Positions 52,815 through 61,990 are shown, numbered from the stretch's first letter. The stretch is DNA of 64,000 nt from CAZQHK01 sp964593455 (GCA_964593455.1 CAZQHK010000007.1:1-64000), one strand, 5' to 3'. Translations and numbers: made by a program. The notes: generated by a model from the letters alone, not told the origin.

Positions 52815-52935
52815 CTCACTTCCCAAGCTCACTATTCAGAGAAAGGCAGAAAAACAGTAGGTGAAAACTGGTTTTATTGCGGGCAAAAAGATTGCTGGGT
52901 GGTCCCACCCTCAAGCAAGGAGTGTAGAAAGTGAG
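52815..52935. repeat. Dispersed ~121-bp element, copy C
   Basis: The left end CTCACTTCCCAAGCTCACTA then TTCAGAGAAAGG is of the second type. The right end is first type in inverse orientation: TGGGTGGTCCCACCCTCAAG, then CAAGGAGTGTAGAAAGTGAG. A 26-base stretch at the right end is identical to copy A (inverted). GGGTGGTCCCACCC can form a small hairpin. Confidence 0.65.
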
Positions 52936-52938
52936 TGG

Positions 52939-53880
52939 TTATTCCACAAACTCGTCGGACTCGACACCCTCGCTTCTGATGGAATTATCATCAACCTCGG
53001 GTGCTTCGCCACCCTCCGGCACTGCGGGTATTTCAGGACCTTCATTTATGGTCGCGTCGGTCTCGGGCGCATCACTTAGGGTGAAATCTTCACTATCACC
53101 GGCCTCGAAAGGTTCAGCCTCTATGATCCCCTCAACCTCGACACCTTCGTCACCCTCAAAGCCATCACTATGCACAAACTCGTCGGACGAGACACCCTCG
53201 CTTCTGATAGTATTATTACTAGCCGTGGGAGCTTCGCCGCCATAGGGGACTTCGCCCTCGTCACCATCGCCATGTATAAATTCGCCGGCCTCGACACCTT
53301 CGCTTTTGATGGAATCATCAACTTCGGAAGCCCCGCCACCCTCGGGTGCTTCAGGTATGTCTCCCTCGCTATATACGAACACATTAGTCTCGTCATGTTC
53401 ACTTGCTTCGGGTTCACTTGCTTCGGGCTCGTTATCTTCATTATGAATGAACTCGGCGGCCTCGACACCCTCACTTTTTATGGAATCATCGATCCCCGCG
53501 GCTTCGCCTCCTTCAGGTGCTTCGCCACCCTCCGGCACTGCGGGTATTTCAGGACCTTCATTTATGGTCGCGTCGGTCTCGGGCGCATCACTTAGGGTGA
53601 AATCTTCACTATCACCGGCCTCGAAAGGTTCAGCCTCTATGATCCCCTCAACCTCGACACCTTCGTCACCCTCAAAGCCATCACTATGCACAAACTCGTC
53701 GGACGAGACACCCTCGCTTCTGATGGAATTACCGACATTGGAGTTGGGGGCCTCGCCGCCATAAGGTGCTTCGGGTAAGTCACCATTCGTCGGGTCCGAG
53801 GGGTAGAGGGGATCTGCGCAGGCCAGGTTAGCGGCTAATACAACGACAGAGAGAACAACAACGATAGACCATTTCTTCAT
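52939..53880 (-). CDS. Secreted acidic repetitive protein
   Basis: 313 aa with signal peptide (KKWSIVVVLSVVVLAANLAC, Cys at a possible lipobox). The mature part is extremely acidic and built from repeats containing SIRSEGVSSDEFVHSDG, EGIIEAEPFEAGDSEDF and PEIPAVPEGGEAPE. A 69-residue block occurs twice because 209 bases are duplicated exactly. ATG 53880 follows GGAGG. The composition resembles low-complexity surface or cation-binding proteins. No known domain. Confidence 0.85.
   Translation of the reverse strand: MKKWSIVVVLSVVVLAANLACADPLYPSDPTNGDLPEAPYGGEAPNSNVGNSIRSEGVSSDEFVHSDGFEGDEGVEVEGIIEAEPFEAGDSEDFTLSDAPETDATINEGPEIPAVPEGGEAPEGGEAAGIDDSIKSEGVEAAEFIHNEDNEPEASEPEASEHDETNVFVYSEGDIPEAPEGGGASEVDDSIKSEGVEAGEFIHGDGDEGEVPYGGEAPTASNNTIRSEGVSSDEFVHSDGFEGDEGVEVEGIIEAEPFEAGDSEDFTLSDAPETDATINEGPEIPAVPEGGEAPEVDDNSIRSEGVESDEFVE
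53000..53208. repeat. Exact 209-bp duplication, copy 1
   Basis: By eye identical to 53516-53724, offset 516 bases, direct orientation, inside the acidic protein gene and in frame. Confidence 0.85.
53516..53724. repeat. Exact 209-bp duplication, copy 2
   Basis: Partner of 53000-53208. Flanks differ on both sides, so the identity is confined to this block. Confidence 0.85.
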
Positions 53881-54066
53881 TATTGCGATACCTCCATAAT
53901 CCATATTTTGGATTTTTTTGAAGCTCCATAATTCCGCTCTGATCCACCCTGACCTAGTAATAATTCTAAGATCTCATAGCTTTGGCGCTATGTATTTATA
54001 ATATTGGTACTACTTAGAAGCTTACCATATAGAGAGCGGTTTGTCACTTCTGGAAGTGAATTATTA

Positions 54067-55068
54067 TTAAAGTAGGGTGATATTGAACCGGCCGGCTTCT
54101 TCTCTGTCCAGGGGCACGACTGAAATAACCCTGTTCAAACCGCTGCGGCCGTAGGCAACTTTCATACGGTCATCGGCGCCGGGAGAACCACTTGAGTAGC
54201 CGGCTGTCATGGCGGAGGCGAAAACGATGGCTTCCCTGGTTTTCTTTCCCTGGAGAAGAGTAATCGGACTACCGCAATCTAGCGCTTCGAACAGGTAGTC
54301 GGTCTTCTGTTTCCCGGTCTTGAGAACTTCGTTTTCTTCCTCGTTCCGGCCGACAATCAACTTGTTGCGTCCGAACCTGAAGTGGCGGCCGACCTTGAGA
54401 AGCAGGATTTCGCTCCAGCTGATATTGGTCTTGTGATCGAACAGGTCTTTTATCTTGCGGGCAAACTCACGCTGGGTGAGCATACAGCCGCCGGCGGCAC
54501 AGGCGAAGTTCTGCACGTCGTACTCTTTAGCCAGCTCAAGCTGCGGTTTCCTGCTTCGGCCCTGTATCGAAAGAAGTTTTTCACGATCGATCAAACCGTC
54601 CCGTTCCATCTCCGTCTGGGGCAGGAATCTCGCCGAGAGCGGCCTCAGGATGCGTCCTTTCAACCCTGATTCTCGTTCAATGATCTTCATCGCACGCCGG
54701 TGTTGGGACATGGGCCGCTGCCCTAATACCTCGCCGGTTACCACGAAATCGGCGCCGGTTTCACTCATCAGTTTTTTGACTCTCCTCAACATGAAGATCC
54801 GGCAGTCGATACAGGGATTCATGCCTTTACCGTGGCCGTACCGGGGTGTCCTGATGACTTTCAGATATTCTTTGCCTTTGGGGAACATCTTGAACGGCAC
54901 ACCGGCTTCCAGGGCGGTCTCGCGGGCAAAACACCGGCCTTTCTGATCGCAGGTGCAAAACGGAGACGTGAATTTAACCCCCAGTATGTCAACCTTCTGG
55001 TCCTGCATCAGACGCAGGGCCAGTGCCGAATCAAGTCCCCCGGATAGAAGGACGATAGCTTTTACCAC
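54067..55068 (-). CDS. PP-loop thiouridylase-family protein (MnmA/ThiI-like)
   Basis: A ~333-aa protein with N-terminal PP-loop AIVLLSGGLDSALALRLM, then CTCDQKGRCF and CIDCRIFMLRRVKKLMSETG with VVTGEVLGQRPMSQ, as in tRNA thiolation enzymes. FACAAGGCMLTQREFARKIK adds another CxxxxxC pair. The C-terminal ~110 residues form a second domain (RHFRFGRNKLIVGRNEEENE). GTG 55068 lies behind AAGG at 10 bases. It probably thiolates RNA or a small molecule; specificity is unknown. Confidence 0.87.
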   Translation of the reverse strand: MVKAIVLLSGGLDSALALRLMQDQKVDILGVKFTSPFCTCDQKGRCFARETALEAGVPFKMFPKGKEYLKVIRTPRYGHGKGMNPCIDCRIFMLRRVKKLMSETGADFVVTGEVLGQRPMSQHRRAMKIIERESGLKGRILRPLSARFLPQTEMERDGLIDREKLLSIQGRSRKPQLELAKEYDVQNFACAAGGCMLTQREFARKIKDLFDHKTNISWSEILLLKVGRHFRFGRNKLIVGRNEEENEVLKTGKQKTDYLFEALDCGSPITLLQGKKTREAIVFASAMTAGYSSGSPGADDRMKVAYGRSGLNRVISVVPLDREEAGRFNITLL

Positions 55069-55078
55069 TAATCTCAAT

Positions 55079-55100
55079 CCTTACTTTCTACACTTCTTGC
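55079..55100 (+). repeat. Dispersed element fragment, copy E
   Basis: CCTTACTTTCTACACTTCTT then GC, matching the first-type end of the family. It lies 6 bases from the end of the ATPase remnant. Confidence 0.5.
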
Positions 55101-55106
55101 AAAATT

Positions 55107-55223
55107 TTATTCCTTTTGAAATGGCCCTTTTACAAACGCCAGGCTGGCGGATGATATTACCACGATTACCGAACCGATATTGTGCACCACCGCACCCATG
55201 ATGGGTGTGAACCAGCCGGCCGA
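55107..55223 (-). pseudogene. Remnant of a heavy-metal P-type ATPase (C-terminal end)
   Basis: 38 codons plus TAA: SAGWFTPIMGAVVHNIGSVI and VVISSASLAFVKG. The pattern (x)PxxGAxxHNxxSVxVVxNSxxL is the last membrane helix region of P1B-type metal ATPases. An in-frame stop precedes it, and the rest of the gene is missing. It sits between two fragments of the dispersed element (copies D and E). Confidence 0.75.
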
Positions 55224-55239
55224 TCATGCCACCATAATA

Positions 55240-55275
55240 CCTTACTTTCCACGCTTCTTGCTTGAGGGCGGGACC
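55240..55275 (+). repeat. Dispersed element fragment, copy D
   Basis: CCTTACTTTCCACGCTTCTT then GCTTGAGGGCGGGACC, a first-type end. It supplies the last codons and stop of the XRE regulator on the opposite strand. Confidence 0.65.
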
Positions 55276-55565
55276 AGTTTATCCAAAATATCCGCAATTC
55301 GTTCCAGCTGATCGGCAATTTTTCGGAGATTATTATCTGGTTCCAACTTCTGAGCTGAATCTCCGATCAGGGCTTCCAAGGGGATAGACAATATCTCTGC
55401 AATTTTCCGGATGTTCTTGACTGATATGGGACGGTTCCCACTTTCATGGTAGGAGTAGGCCGGTTGGCTGATACCGAGCGCCTGCGCCATATCCTCCTGG
55501 GACATACCTGCTTTTCTCCTCGATAACGCGATCACTTCCTTGATTTTCTTCAGTTGTTCCGACAT
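55242..55565 (-). CDS. XRE-family transcriptional regulator
   Basis: 107 aa. HTH_3 domain (SRRKAGMSQEDMAQALGISQ, PAYSYHESGNRPISVKNIRK) followed by a predicted coiled region (LRKIADQLERIADILDKL). The last ~11 residues (LVPPSSKKRGK) are encoded by repeat copy D, so the native C-terminus was probably replaced. ATG 55565 lies 8 bases behind GGGGAG. Repeated sites overlapping its promoter suggest autoregulation. Confidence 0.9.
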   Translation of the reverse strand: MSEQLKKIKEVIALSRRKAGMSQEDMAQALGISQPAYSYHESGNRPISVKNIRKIAEILSIPLEALIGDSAQKLEPDNNLRKIADQLERIADILDKLVPPSSKKRGK

Positions 55566-55581
55566 GCTGATCACTCCCCTT

Positions 55582-55626
55582 CATAACTGTTTATAACAAT
55601 ATATAACCTGATTATAACTTTGTCAA
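55582..55626 (-). promoter_or_regulatory. Promoter with phased operator repeats for the XRE regulator
   Basis: On the minus strand TTGACA (55626-55621), 17-base spacer, TATATT (55603-55598). Four direct GTTATA/GTTATG repeats (plus-strand TATAAC at 55613, 55602 and 55592; CATAAC at 55582) are spaced 11, 10 and 10 bases, on one face of the helix, and overlap the spacer and -10. Confidence 0.7.
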
Positions 55627-55880
55627 GGGGTAGTGTGTGAAAAAAATATCAGTTTTTTTCCCGGATATTAGGCCGATCTCCTTGATTTTTCACTTTTATT
55701 TCAATGTGAAATCTTCATGAAACTTTTTTATACCATCTCATCTCTAGCTGCAAAATAAAGCTTAATGAACAGGGCCGGTCTGTATTCCTGGGTTTGATCG
55801 GAAAGCGAAAGAATCTTCTCGATGATGACGAGCAGTACAACGGTGACTGTCTGTCCAGAAGGCTCAACGGGCTGTGGTCT

Positions 55881-58800
55881 TCACCAACGGGACCCTGCTT
55901 CTGCACCTGAATTCCACCAGAACTTGGTCTCTTCGATGGCGCAGTAGAGTACCGGCACTACGAAGATGGTGATGATGGCCACCACCATGCCGCCGAAGGA
56001 CGGGATGGCCATGGGCACCATGATGTCGGCGCCGCGGCCGGTGGAGGTGAGGACCGGTATCAGGGCCAGGATGGTGGTGGCGGTGGTCATCAGGCACGGC
56101 CTGGCCCGCCGCAGGCTGGCCTCCACCGTGGCTTCCCTGATTTCCCCTACCGAGGAAGGTTTCTTCCTGGCAAAGGTCTGGTCCAGGTAGGTGCCGATAA
56201 CCACACCATTGTCGGACGCGATCCCGAACAGGGCCAGGAATCCCACCCAGATGGCCACACTCAGGTTTATGGTATGGACCTGGAAAAGTTCACGCATACT
56301 GGTCCCGAACACAGAAAAGTTCAAGAACCAGGGTTGAGCGTAGAGCCAGATCATGATGAAACCGCCCGCCCAGGCTACTAAAATTCCGGAGAAAACCAGC
56401 ACGGTGGTCGGCGTGGAGTTGAACTGGAAATAGAGGATCATAAAGATGATGAAGAGAGCCAGCGGCAGCACCACCATCAGCTTCTTCTCGGAGCGGATCT
56501 GGTTTTCATAACTGCCGGCGAAGGTGTAGCTCACTCCCGCCGGGAGGTTGAACTCCCCGGAATCTATCTTGCTGCGCAGGTAATCCTGGGCCTGCCTGAC
56601 CACGTCTACCTCGGCGAACCCTTCCTTCATGTCAAAAAGCACGTATCCCACCAGGAAGGTGTCCTCGCTTTTGATGGTCTGGGGCCCCCGAAGATACTTT
56701 ATCTCGGCCACCTGTATGAGCGGAATCTGCTTACCGTCAGGCGCCGGTACCAGTATTCTTTCCAGGGATTCAATGTTATCCCTGAGCTCCCGCGGGTACC
56801 TCACCCGGATGGGGTAGCGCTCCCTGCCCTCCACCGTGGTAGTGATCCGCTTGCCACCGAGGGCCGTTTCGATCACGTCCTGGACGTGTTTCAGCATGAT
56901 GCCGTAGCGGGCGATGGCCCGCCGGTCGATATCTATCTCCAGGTACGGTTTTCCGACGATGCGGTCGGCGAACACCGCCGACTGCTCGACCCTGGGCACC
57001 TCTTTGAGGAAGCGCTCGATCTGGAAGCCGACCTGCTCGATGACCGCCAGGCTCGGACCCTTGATCTTGACCCCCATGGGAGCCCGCATACCACTCTGGA
57101 GCATGACGATCCGCGCAGCAATGGGCTGGAGTTTCGGCGCCGAAGTAGTACCGGGGATCTCGCCGGCCTTGACAATGGCTTTCCAGATATCGTCAGGGGT
57201 CTTGATGCCTGCCCAGGCCTTGCGCCCATCGTTGAGACCGGGGTCCAGGGGCGGCCGCCACAGGCGGAACGGATGTCCGTGCCGGTCGGGAATGAGCCGG
57301 CCGGCCCCGTCACGCTCAAACCGGCCCCGCACCAGGTATGACCGGCCGTCAGAAGCCGGAAGAGGCTCCCCGTCAGAGTTCCTGAAGAAATCCCTTTCTT
57401 TACTCTGGTAACGGAAGGTACGGCGCTTTCTCTTCTTGTCCAGGATATACTCCGGTCGGTAGTTGATCACTGTTTCGATCATCGATACCGGGGCCGGATC
57501 GAGCGGGGAGTCCGCCCGTCCCAGCTTGCCTACTACCGATTCCACTTCCGGGATCTCCCGCATGGCCATGTCCTGTTTCTGCAGAACATCGAGCACTTCG
57601 CCGATAGAGGCGTGGGGCATGGTGGTGGGCATGTAGAGATACGAGCCTTCGTCCAAAGGCGGCATGAACTCCTTGCCTAACCCCGGGAACAGGTGGGCGA
57701 TCCTGGATACGGCTGCCGAAGTTTTCACCGGAGCCGGTAGCCAGTCGAAGCAGGCGTCGAACCCCAGCCAGACCATTCCTCCCCCCACTACCAGCGCCAG
57801 GGGGATAATCAAGAAGGCAAATTTGTGATTCAGGCACCACCTCAACAGGTAGCGGAAAGCAAATTGAAAAATATTGATAAATAACAGCAGGCCGCCGATC
57901 AGCAGGGAGACAAAGACAAAGTTGGGCACGAGACCTTTTTCCGGTCCCAGGGGAAGCCAGTGACTGCTGAGAAGGTAGGCCACCGCCAGGGTGGCGATCC
58001 CGATGCTTGACCAGTTCCCCATCACTTTCATCCATCCGGGAATCCATTCTTTGATCCGAGTGAAAATGGATTTTCTTCCTTGCTTTTTTGCCTTCCCGGC
58101 AATCAGCAAGTGGGCCACGGGCGGAATAATGGTGATGGCCACGATGACTGAAGCCAGCAAGGCAAACGTCTTGGTGAAGGCCAGGGGTCTGAAGAGTTTC
58201 CCTTCCGCCGCTTCCATGGTAAAGACCGGAAGAAAGCCGACTATGGTGGTGGCGACCGCCGTCAGGACAGCGCCACCCACCTCGCTGGTCGCTTTGAAGA
58301 CCACCTCGAGACGGTTCTCCTGCTCTTCGGCATCATTCAGATGCTTGAGGATGTTTTCACAAACGATGATCCCCATGTCCACCATGGTGCCGATGGCGAT
58401 GGCGATCCCGGACAGGGCCACGATGTTGGCGTCCACTTTGAAGACCTTCATGGCAATGAAACACATCAGCACGGCCAGCGGGAGCAGTCCCGAGATTAAA
58501 AGCGAGCTTCTCAGGTGCATGACCATGATCAGGACGACAATCACCGTGACCAGTATCTCTTCGGTCAGGGCGGTGTTCAGCGTGCTCAGGGTCTCGTAAA
58601 TGAGGCCACTCCGGTCATAGAAGGGAACGATCTTCACCTGGCTGACGGTGCCGTCGGGAAGGGTCTTTTTGGGCAGGCCCGGTGAGATCTCTTCAATTTT
58701 CTTTTTAACGTTCTTGATGGTGGCCAGAGGATTGTCGCCGTACCGGACAACCACCACGCCGCCCACGGCTTCCGCCCCTTCCTTGTCAAGCGCCCCCCGC

Positions 58801-59696
58801 CTGAGCGCCGGTCCGAGAACCACCCGCGCCACGTTCTTAACATAAATGGGAACACCGTCGTTGACCTTGATCACCGCGTTCTCGATGTCGGTCAGTTCTT
58901 TGACAAAACCCAGGCCCCGGATGACGTACTCCACCTTGTTGACCTCGATGGTGCGCGCCCCCACGTCCAGGTTGGACATCTTGACCGCCGCGATCACCTC
59001 GTCCAGTTTCACCCGGTTGGCCAGCATGGCGTCCGGATCTACGTCCACCTGGTACTCCTGCACGAAACCACCCACCGAAGCCACCTCGCTCACGCCGTCG
59101 GCAGACAGCAGCGCGTAACGAACATACCAGTCCTGGATGGTCCTGAGTTCGTTAAGGTCCCAGCCTCCGGTGGGGTTTCCCTCTTCGTCATGTCCTTCCA
59201 GGGTGTACCAGAAGATCTGCCCCAGAGCGGTGGCGTCAGGTCCCAGGATGGGCTGGACCATGGGAGGAAGGGTGCTTGCGGGCAGGCTGTTGAGTTTCTC
59301 CAGCACCCGGGAACGCGACCAGTAGAAATCGATGTCTTCCTTGAAGATAACGTAGATCGACGAGAAACCGAACATGGAGTAGCAGCGGATGGTCCTCACA
59401 CCGGGAATTCCCAGCAGCGAGACCGTCAGCGGGTAGGTGATCTGGTCTTCCACATCCTGCGGAGAGCGCCCCATCCAGCGAGTGAACACGATCTGCTGGT
59501 TTTCCCCGATATCGGGGATGGCATCCACCGGCACGGGATCCCGGGGCAGCCCGCCCAGATCCCAATCGAAAGGCGCCACCATGAGCCCCCAACCGATGGT
59601 GAACAGGATCATCAGGAAGACGACGATCTTCTTCTCCAGGCAAAACCGGATGATCTTGTTAATCCAGCCAGCTGTTCCGTTCTCAATCTCCGGCAT
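55881..59696 (-). CDS. cusA: CusA-type heavy-metal RND efflux pump
   Basis: A 1271-aa inner-membrane proton-driven pump of the CusA/CzcA family with 12 helices and two periplasmic loops. Motifs: DIGENQQIVFTRWMGRSPQD, GIAIAIGTMVDMGIIVCENI (helix 4 acidic residues), GAVLTAVATTIVGFLPVF, IVMLQSGMRAPMGVKI with the Met positions that mark Cu/Ag-type pumps, and GIASDNGVVIGTYLDQTF. Length is above the usual ~1050 because of an insert around residues 760-850 with a charged RTFRYQSKERDFFRNSDGEP segment. ATG 59696, behind GGTGGAG, overlaps the cusB end by 14 bases. Confidence 0.94.
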   Translation of the reverse strand: MPEIENGTAGWINKIIRFCLEKKIVVFLMILFTIGWGLMVAPFDWDLGGLPRDPVPVDAIPDIGENQQIVFTRWMGRSPQDVEDQITYPLTVSLLGIPGVRTIRCYSMFGFSSIYVIFKEDIDFYWSRSRVLEKLNSLPASTLPPMVQPILGPDATALGQIFWYTLEGHDEEGNPTGGWDLNELRTIQDWYVRYALLSADGVSEVASVGGFVQEYQVDVDPDAMLANRVKLDEVIAAVKMSNLDVGARTIEVNKVEYVIRGLGFVKELTDIENAVIKVNDGVPIYVKNVARVVLGPALRRGALDKEGAEAVGGVVVVRYGDNPLATIKNVKKKIEEISPGLPKKTLPDGTVSQVKIVPFYDRSGLIYETLSTLNTALTEEILVTVIVVLIMVMHLRSSLLISGLLPLAVLMCFIAMKVFKVDANIVALSGIAIAIGTMVDMGIIVCENILKHLNDAEEQENRLEVVFKATSEVGGAVLTAVATTIVGFLPVFTMEAAEGKLFRPLAFTKTFALLASVIVAITIIPPVAHLLIAGKAKKQGRKSIFTRIKEWIPGWMKVMGNWSSIGIATLAVAYLLSSHWLPLGPEKGLVPNFVFVSLLIGGLLLFINIFQFAFRYLLRWCLNHKFAFLIIPLALVVGGGMVWLGFDACFDWLPAPVKTSAAVSRIAHLFPGLGKEFMPPLDEGSYLYMPTTMPHASIGEVLDVLQKQDMAMREIPEVESVVGKLGRADSPLDPAPVSMIETVINYRPEYILDKKRKRRTFRYQSKERDFFRNSDGEPLPASDGRSYLVRGRFERDGAGRLIPDRHGHPFRLWRPPLDPGLNDGRKAWAGIKTPDDIWKAIVKAGEIPGTTSAPKLQPIAARIVMLQSGMRAPMGVKIKGPSLAVIEQVGFQIERFLKEVPRVEQSAVFADRIVGKPYLEIDIDRRAIARYGIMLKHVQDVIETALGGKRITTTVEGRERYPIRVRYPRELRDNIESLERILVPAPDGKQIPLIQVAEIKYLRGPQTIKSEDTFLVGYVLFDMKEGFAEVDVVRQAQDYLRSKIDSGEFNLPAGVSYTFAGSYENQIRSEKKLMVVLPLALFIIFMILYFQFNSTPTTVLVFSGILVAWAGGFIMIWLYAQPWFLNFSVFGTSMRELFQVHTINLSVAIWVGFLALFGIASDNGVVIGTYLDQTFARKKPSSVGEIREATVEASLRRARPCLMTTATTILALIPVLTSTGRGADIMVPMAIPSFGGMVVAIITIFVVPVLYCAIEETKFWWNSGAEAGSRW

Positions 59697-61683
59697 GTAT
59701 AATCTCCACCTGTTCACCGCACATCAACATTGCAACTCCATAGTAAGGATTTCTTGTTCCCTCTTTGTTCTGCAGCCAATCCGCCCCGCGCCCATCAAAA
59801 GCCATGGAACAGTTGAAGCGGATGATGGAGTGCCGGCCACCGGCACCGAACACTTTCACTACCGATATGATTAACTCGGAAAGCGTGGAAAACGACTGGC
59901 GCGCTTCCTCGATCGCGGCAGGAGTGGAAATACTTTTGGCTATTTTGTTAAGCCGCTCCAGTTCTTTCATCCAGCGCATGTGAGCTTGGCCTTCCAAGAG
60001 TCCCATGTCCACGTGTTTAAGAGCAGACAATATCTCCCCGGCACCGGAGCGGGCCGCATCAAGAGTATCGTTACTCAAAGCTTGTTGGACTTTGAAGTAG
60101 GCTTCAAGGACATGATCCAGCTGGTTCTTGAAGGAATCGGGAACATCGAAAACAGCCGGTTCCTCTTCGGCTTTCGTGCCGGAACCAGCCCCATGATGAT
60201 GTTCCGGTTCCTGGTCACCCCCTTCCGGGCTCATCATGCTGGGTTTGGCCAGTATCTGGACGGCGCTGTCGATCTTGAAGTTACCGTTTACCACCACCAG
60301 TTCGCCTTCGATCAAACCGTCTTTGACCAGGTAGTAGTCACCGGCCCGGGGACCGAGTTCGATCTCCCGCCCTGAATAGCTTCCTTCCTTATCAGGCGAA
60401 GCCACGTAAACCACGGCCCGCTTCCCGGTAAGTAGCGGTGCGGTAACGGGTATGACCAGGGGAGCTTCCGGCTCCGAAAGGCTGGTCGATACATACCCCA
60501 GGGATTCGGCCTGAGCCAGCGGCATACCGCAGAGATCACACAAACCGGCCTCGTCCTTGACGACCTCCGGATGCATGGGACAGATCCATTTTCCGGCCAG
60601 GACGGTATCCAGCACCAGGCCGTCGGCAGCCATGTCGGCGCGGACCAGGGCCCGGACGAACATCTCCGGTTTAAGCCTACCGTTGAGGTTCGGCACATTC
60701 ACCCGGACCTTGACCGTCCGGGTCTTGGCATCGAGGACCGGGTCGATGAAGGTAATTTTTCCCTTGAAAACATCTCCGGGATACGCTTCTGTTCTGAACT
60801 CCACTTCCTGCCCATACCGGATCCACGCCAGATCCGATTCATAGGCATCGAGCTTCACCCACACCTGCGAGAGGTCGGCGATGGTGTAGATCTTTGTTCC
60901 GGTTTTGACATACATACCCTCCACGGCGTGCTTGTGTATGACAATCCCGCTCATGGGAGAATGTACAGTCATGTGATCGGAAGGTTTTCCCCGCAACTCT
61001 ATCGCTTTGATCTGATTTTGGGTCAGCCCCCAGAGGCTGAGCTTTACCCGGGTCGCATCCACGGTCAGGAGGGCGGTTTCCTTGATACTGGCCAACCCGC
61101 TCTCCCTCAGCTCTTCCACCGCCTTCAAAGCCTGGATCAGTTCCTCCTGGGCGGTGAGAAGCTCCGGGCTGTAAAGGTAGACCATATGGTCTCCTTTTTT
61201 GACGGAAACCCCTGTGTAATCAACGTAGAGTCGGTCGATTCTCCCGGACACCCAGGCTGAAATGCGGCCTAACCGGGTTTCGTCATAGTCTACTTTGCCG
61301 ACCATCCTGATCTCCACGGTGACGAACTTCCGTTCCACCGGCGCCACCTGAATACCGGCCAACTTCTTGGCCGAGGGTGAAAGCTTAATTTCGCGCACTC
61401 CTCCTTCATCTTCCGCTCCACCGCTTTGAACCGGTATCAGGTTCATCCCGCATAAAGGACATTGACCCGGCTTCGGCTGACGTATCTGCGGGTGCATGGA
61501 ACAAGTCCAGACCTGGGATTTTTGTTCCTCGTGCCCGGTGTCGTGCTCGTGGACGGCGGCGGTGGGTTGAGAATCACCACCGCCGCGCACGAAGTATCCC
61601 AGAACGAAAGCGACGATTATCATTATAAGAACGGTAATCTTCGTACTCCATCGCCCGGATTGCCTATTAACCAACTTCATCAT
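59683..61683 (-). CDS. cusB: CusB-type efflux adaptor with two heavy-metal-binding domains and DUF3347 tail
   Basis: A 666-aa membrane fusion protein. One N-terminal helix, then a heavy-metal-binding domain (WTCSMHPQIRQPKPGQCPLC, CGMNLIP), adaptor core (VDYDETRLGRISAWVSGRID, VYLYSPELLTAQEELIQALK), and a second heavy-metal-binding domain (WICPMHPEVVKDEAGLCDLC) inserted before the beta-barrel end. The tail is DUF3347-like (FNCSMAFDGRGADWLQN, NPYYGVAMLMCGE). Carrying two such domains plus DUF3347 in one chain is unusual. The start ATG 61683 lies beside a scaffold gap. Confidence 0.92.
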   Translation of the reverse strand: MMKLVNRQSGRWSTKITVLIMIIVAFVLGYFVRGGGDSQPTAAVHEHDTGHEEQKSQVWTCSMHPQIRQPKPGQCPLCGMNLIPVQSGGAEDEGGVREIKLSPSAKKLAGIQVAPVERKFVTVEIRMVGKVDYDETRLGRISAWVSGRIDRLYVDYTGVSVKKGDHMVYLYSPELLTAQEELIQALKAVEELRESGLASIKETALLTVDATRVKLSLWGLTQNQIKAIELRGKPSDHMTVHSPMSGIVIHKHAVEGMYVKTGTKIYTIADLSQVWVKLDAYESDLAWIRYGQEVEFRTEAYPGDVFKGKITFIDPVLDAKTRTVKVRVNVPNLNGRLKPEMFVRALVRADMAADGLVLDTVLAGKWICPMHPEVVKDEAGLCDLCGMPLAQAESLGYVSTSLSEPEAPLVIPVTAPLLTGKRAVVYVASPDKEGSYSGREIELGPRAGDYYLVKDGLIEGELVVVNGNFKIDSAVQILAKPSMMSPEGGDQEPEHHHGAGSGTKAEEEPAVFDVPDSFKNQLDHVLEAYFKVQQALSNDTLDAARSGAGEILSALKHVDMGLLEGQAHMRWMKELERLNKIAKSISTPAAIEEARQSFSTLSELIISVVKVFGAGGRHSIIRFNCSMAFDGRGADWLQNKEGTRNPYYGVAMLMCGEQVEIIHAGD

Positions 61684-61711
61684 TATCACCGTCCTCAAAT
61701 GCCTCGCCTCA

Positions 61712-61811
61712 NNNNNNNNNNNNNNNNNNNNNNNNNNNNNNNNNNNNNNNNNNNNNNNNNNNNNNNNNNNNNNNNNNNNNNNNNNNNNNNNNNNNNNNNN
61801 NNNNNNNNNNN
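61712..61811. other. Scaffold gap of 100 N between YHS gene and cusB
   Basis: No duplicated flank seen, so real sequence of unknown length is missing. It removes the end of the YHS-domain gene. Confidence 0.95.
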
Positions 61812-61990
61812 CAGCAGAAGTACACTCGTTTACCCTCGTAATCGGCGAAGAGCTCCTGGTTGATCTTACCGCCCATGACCGGGCAGGTCGTCTGAGGTTC
61901 AAGTTGAACCGCCTCTTCCTCCGCCACCACCAGGCCGGTTACAAACACCATCACAACCAGAACCACACTAACCATCATCAGCTTTTTCAT
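61812..61990 (-). CDS. Secreted YHS-domain metal-binding protein (truncated by gap)
   Basis: About 59 residues visible. Signal peptide MKKLMMVSVVLVVMVFVTGL, then the YHS domain start TTCPVMGGKINQELFADYEG and KRVYFCC, with Cys ligands expected to bind Cu or other soft metals. The frame enters the N run. The ATG overlaps the preceding small gene stop as ATGA. It may pass metal to the CusCBA pump in the periplasm. Confidence 0.88.

Larger units (their letters stand above)
52591..52938. other. Intergenic region upstream of hgcA
   Basis: About 350 bases. It contains a family-2 short repeat at 52687-52705 and the full dispersed element copy C at 52815-52935. I see no convincing -35/-10 pair for hgcA and no ArsR-type gene beside it. 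Confidence 0.5.

Noticed and set aside
55715..55906. 63-codon minus-strand frame between the XRE gene and cusA
   Set aside because: No ribosome site, no conserved content, and it overlaps the end of cusA in another frame.
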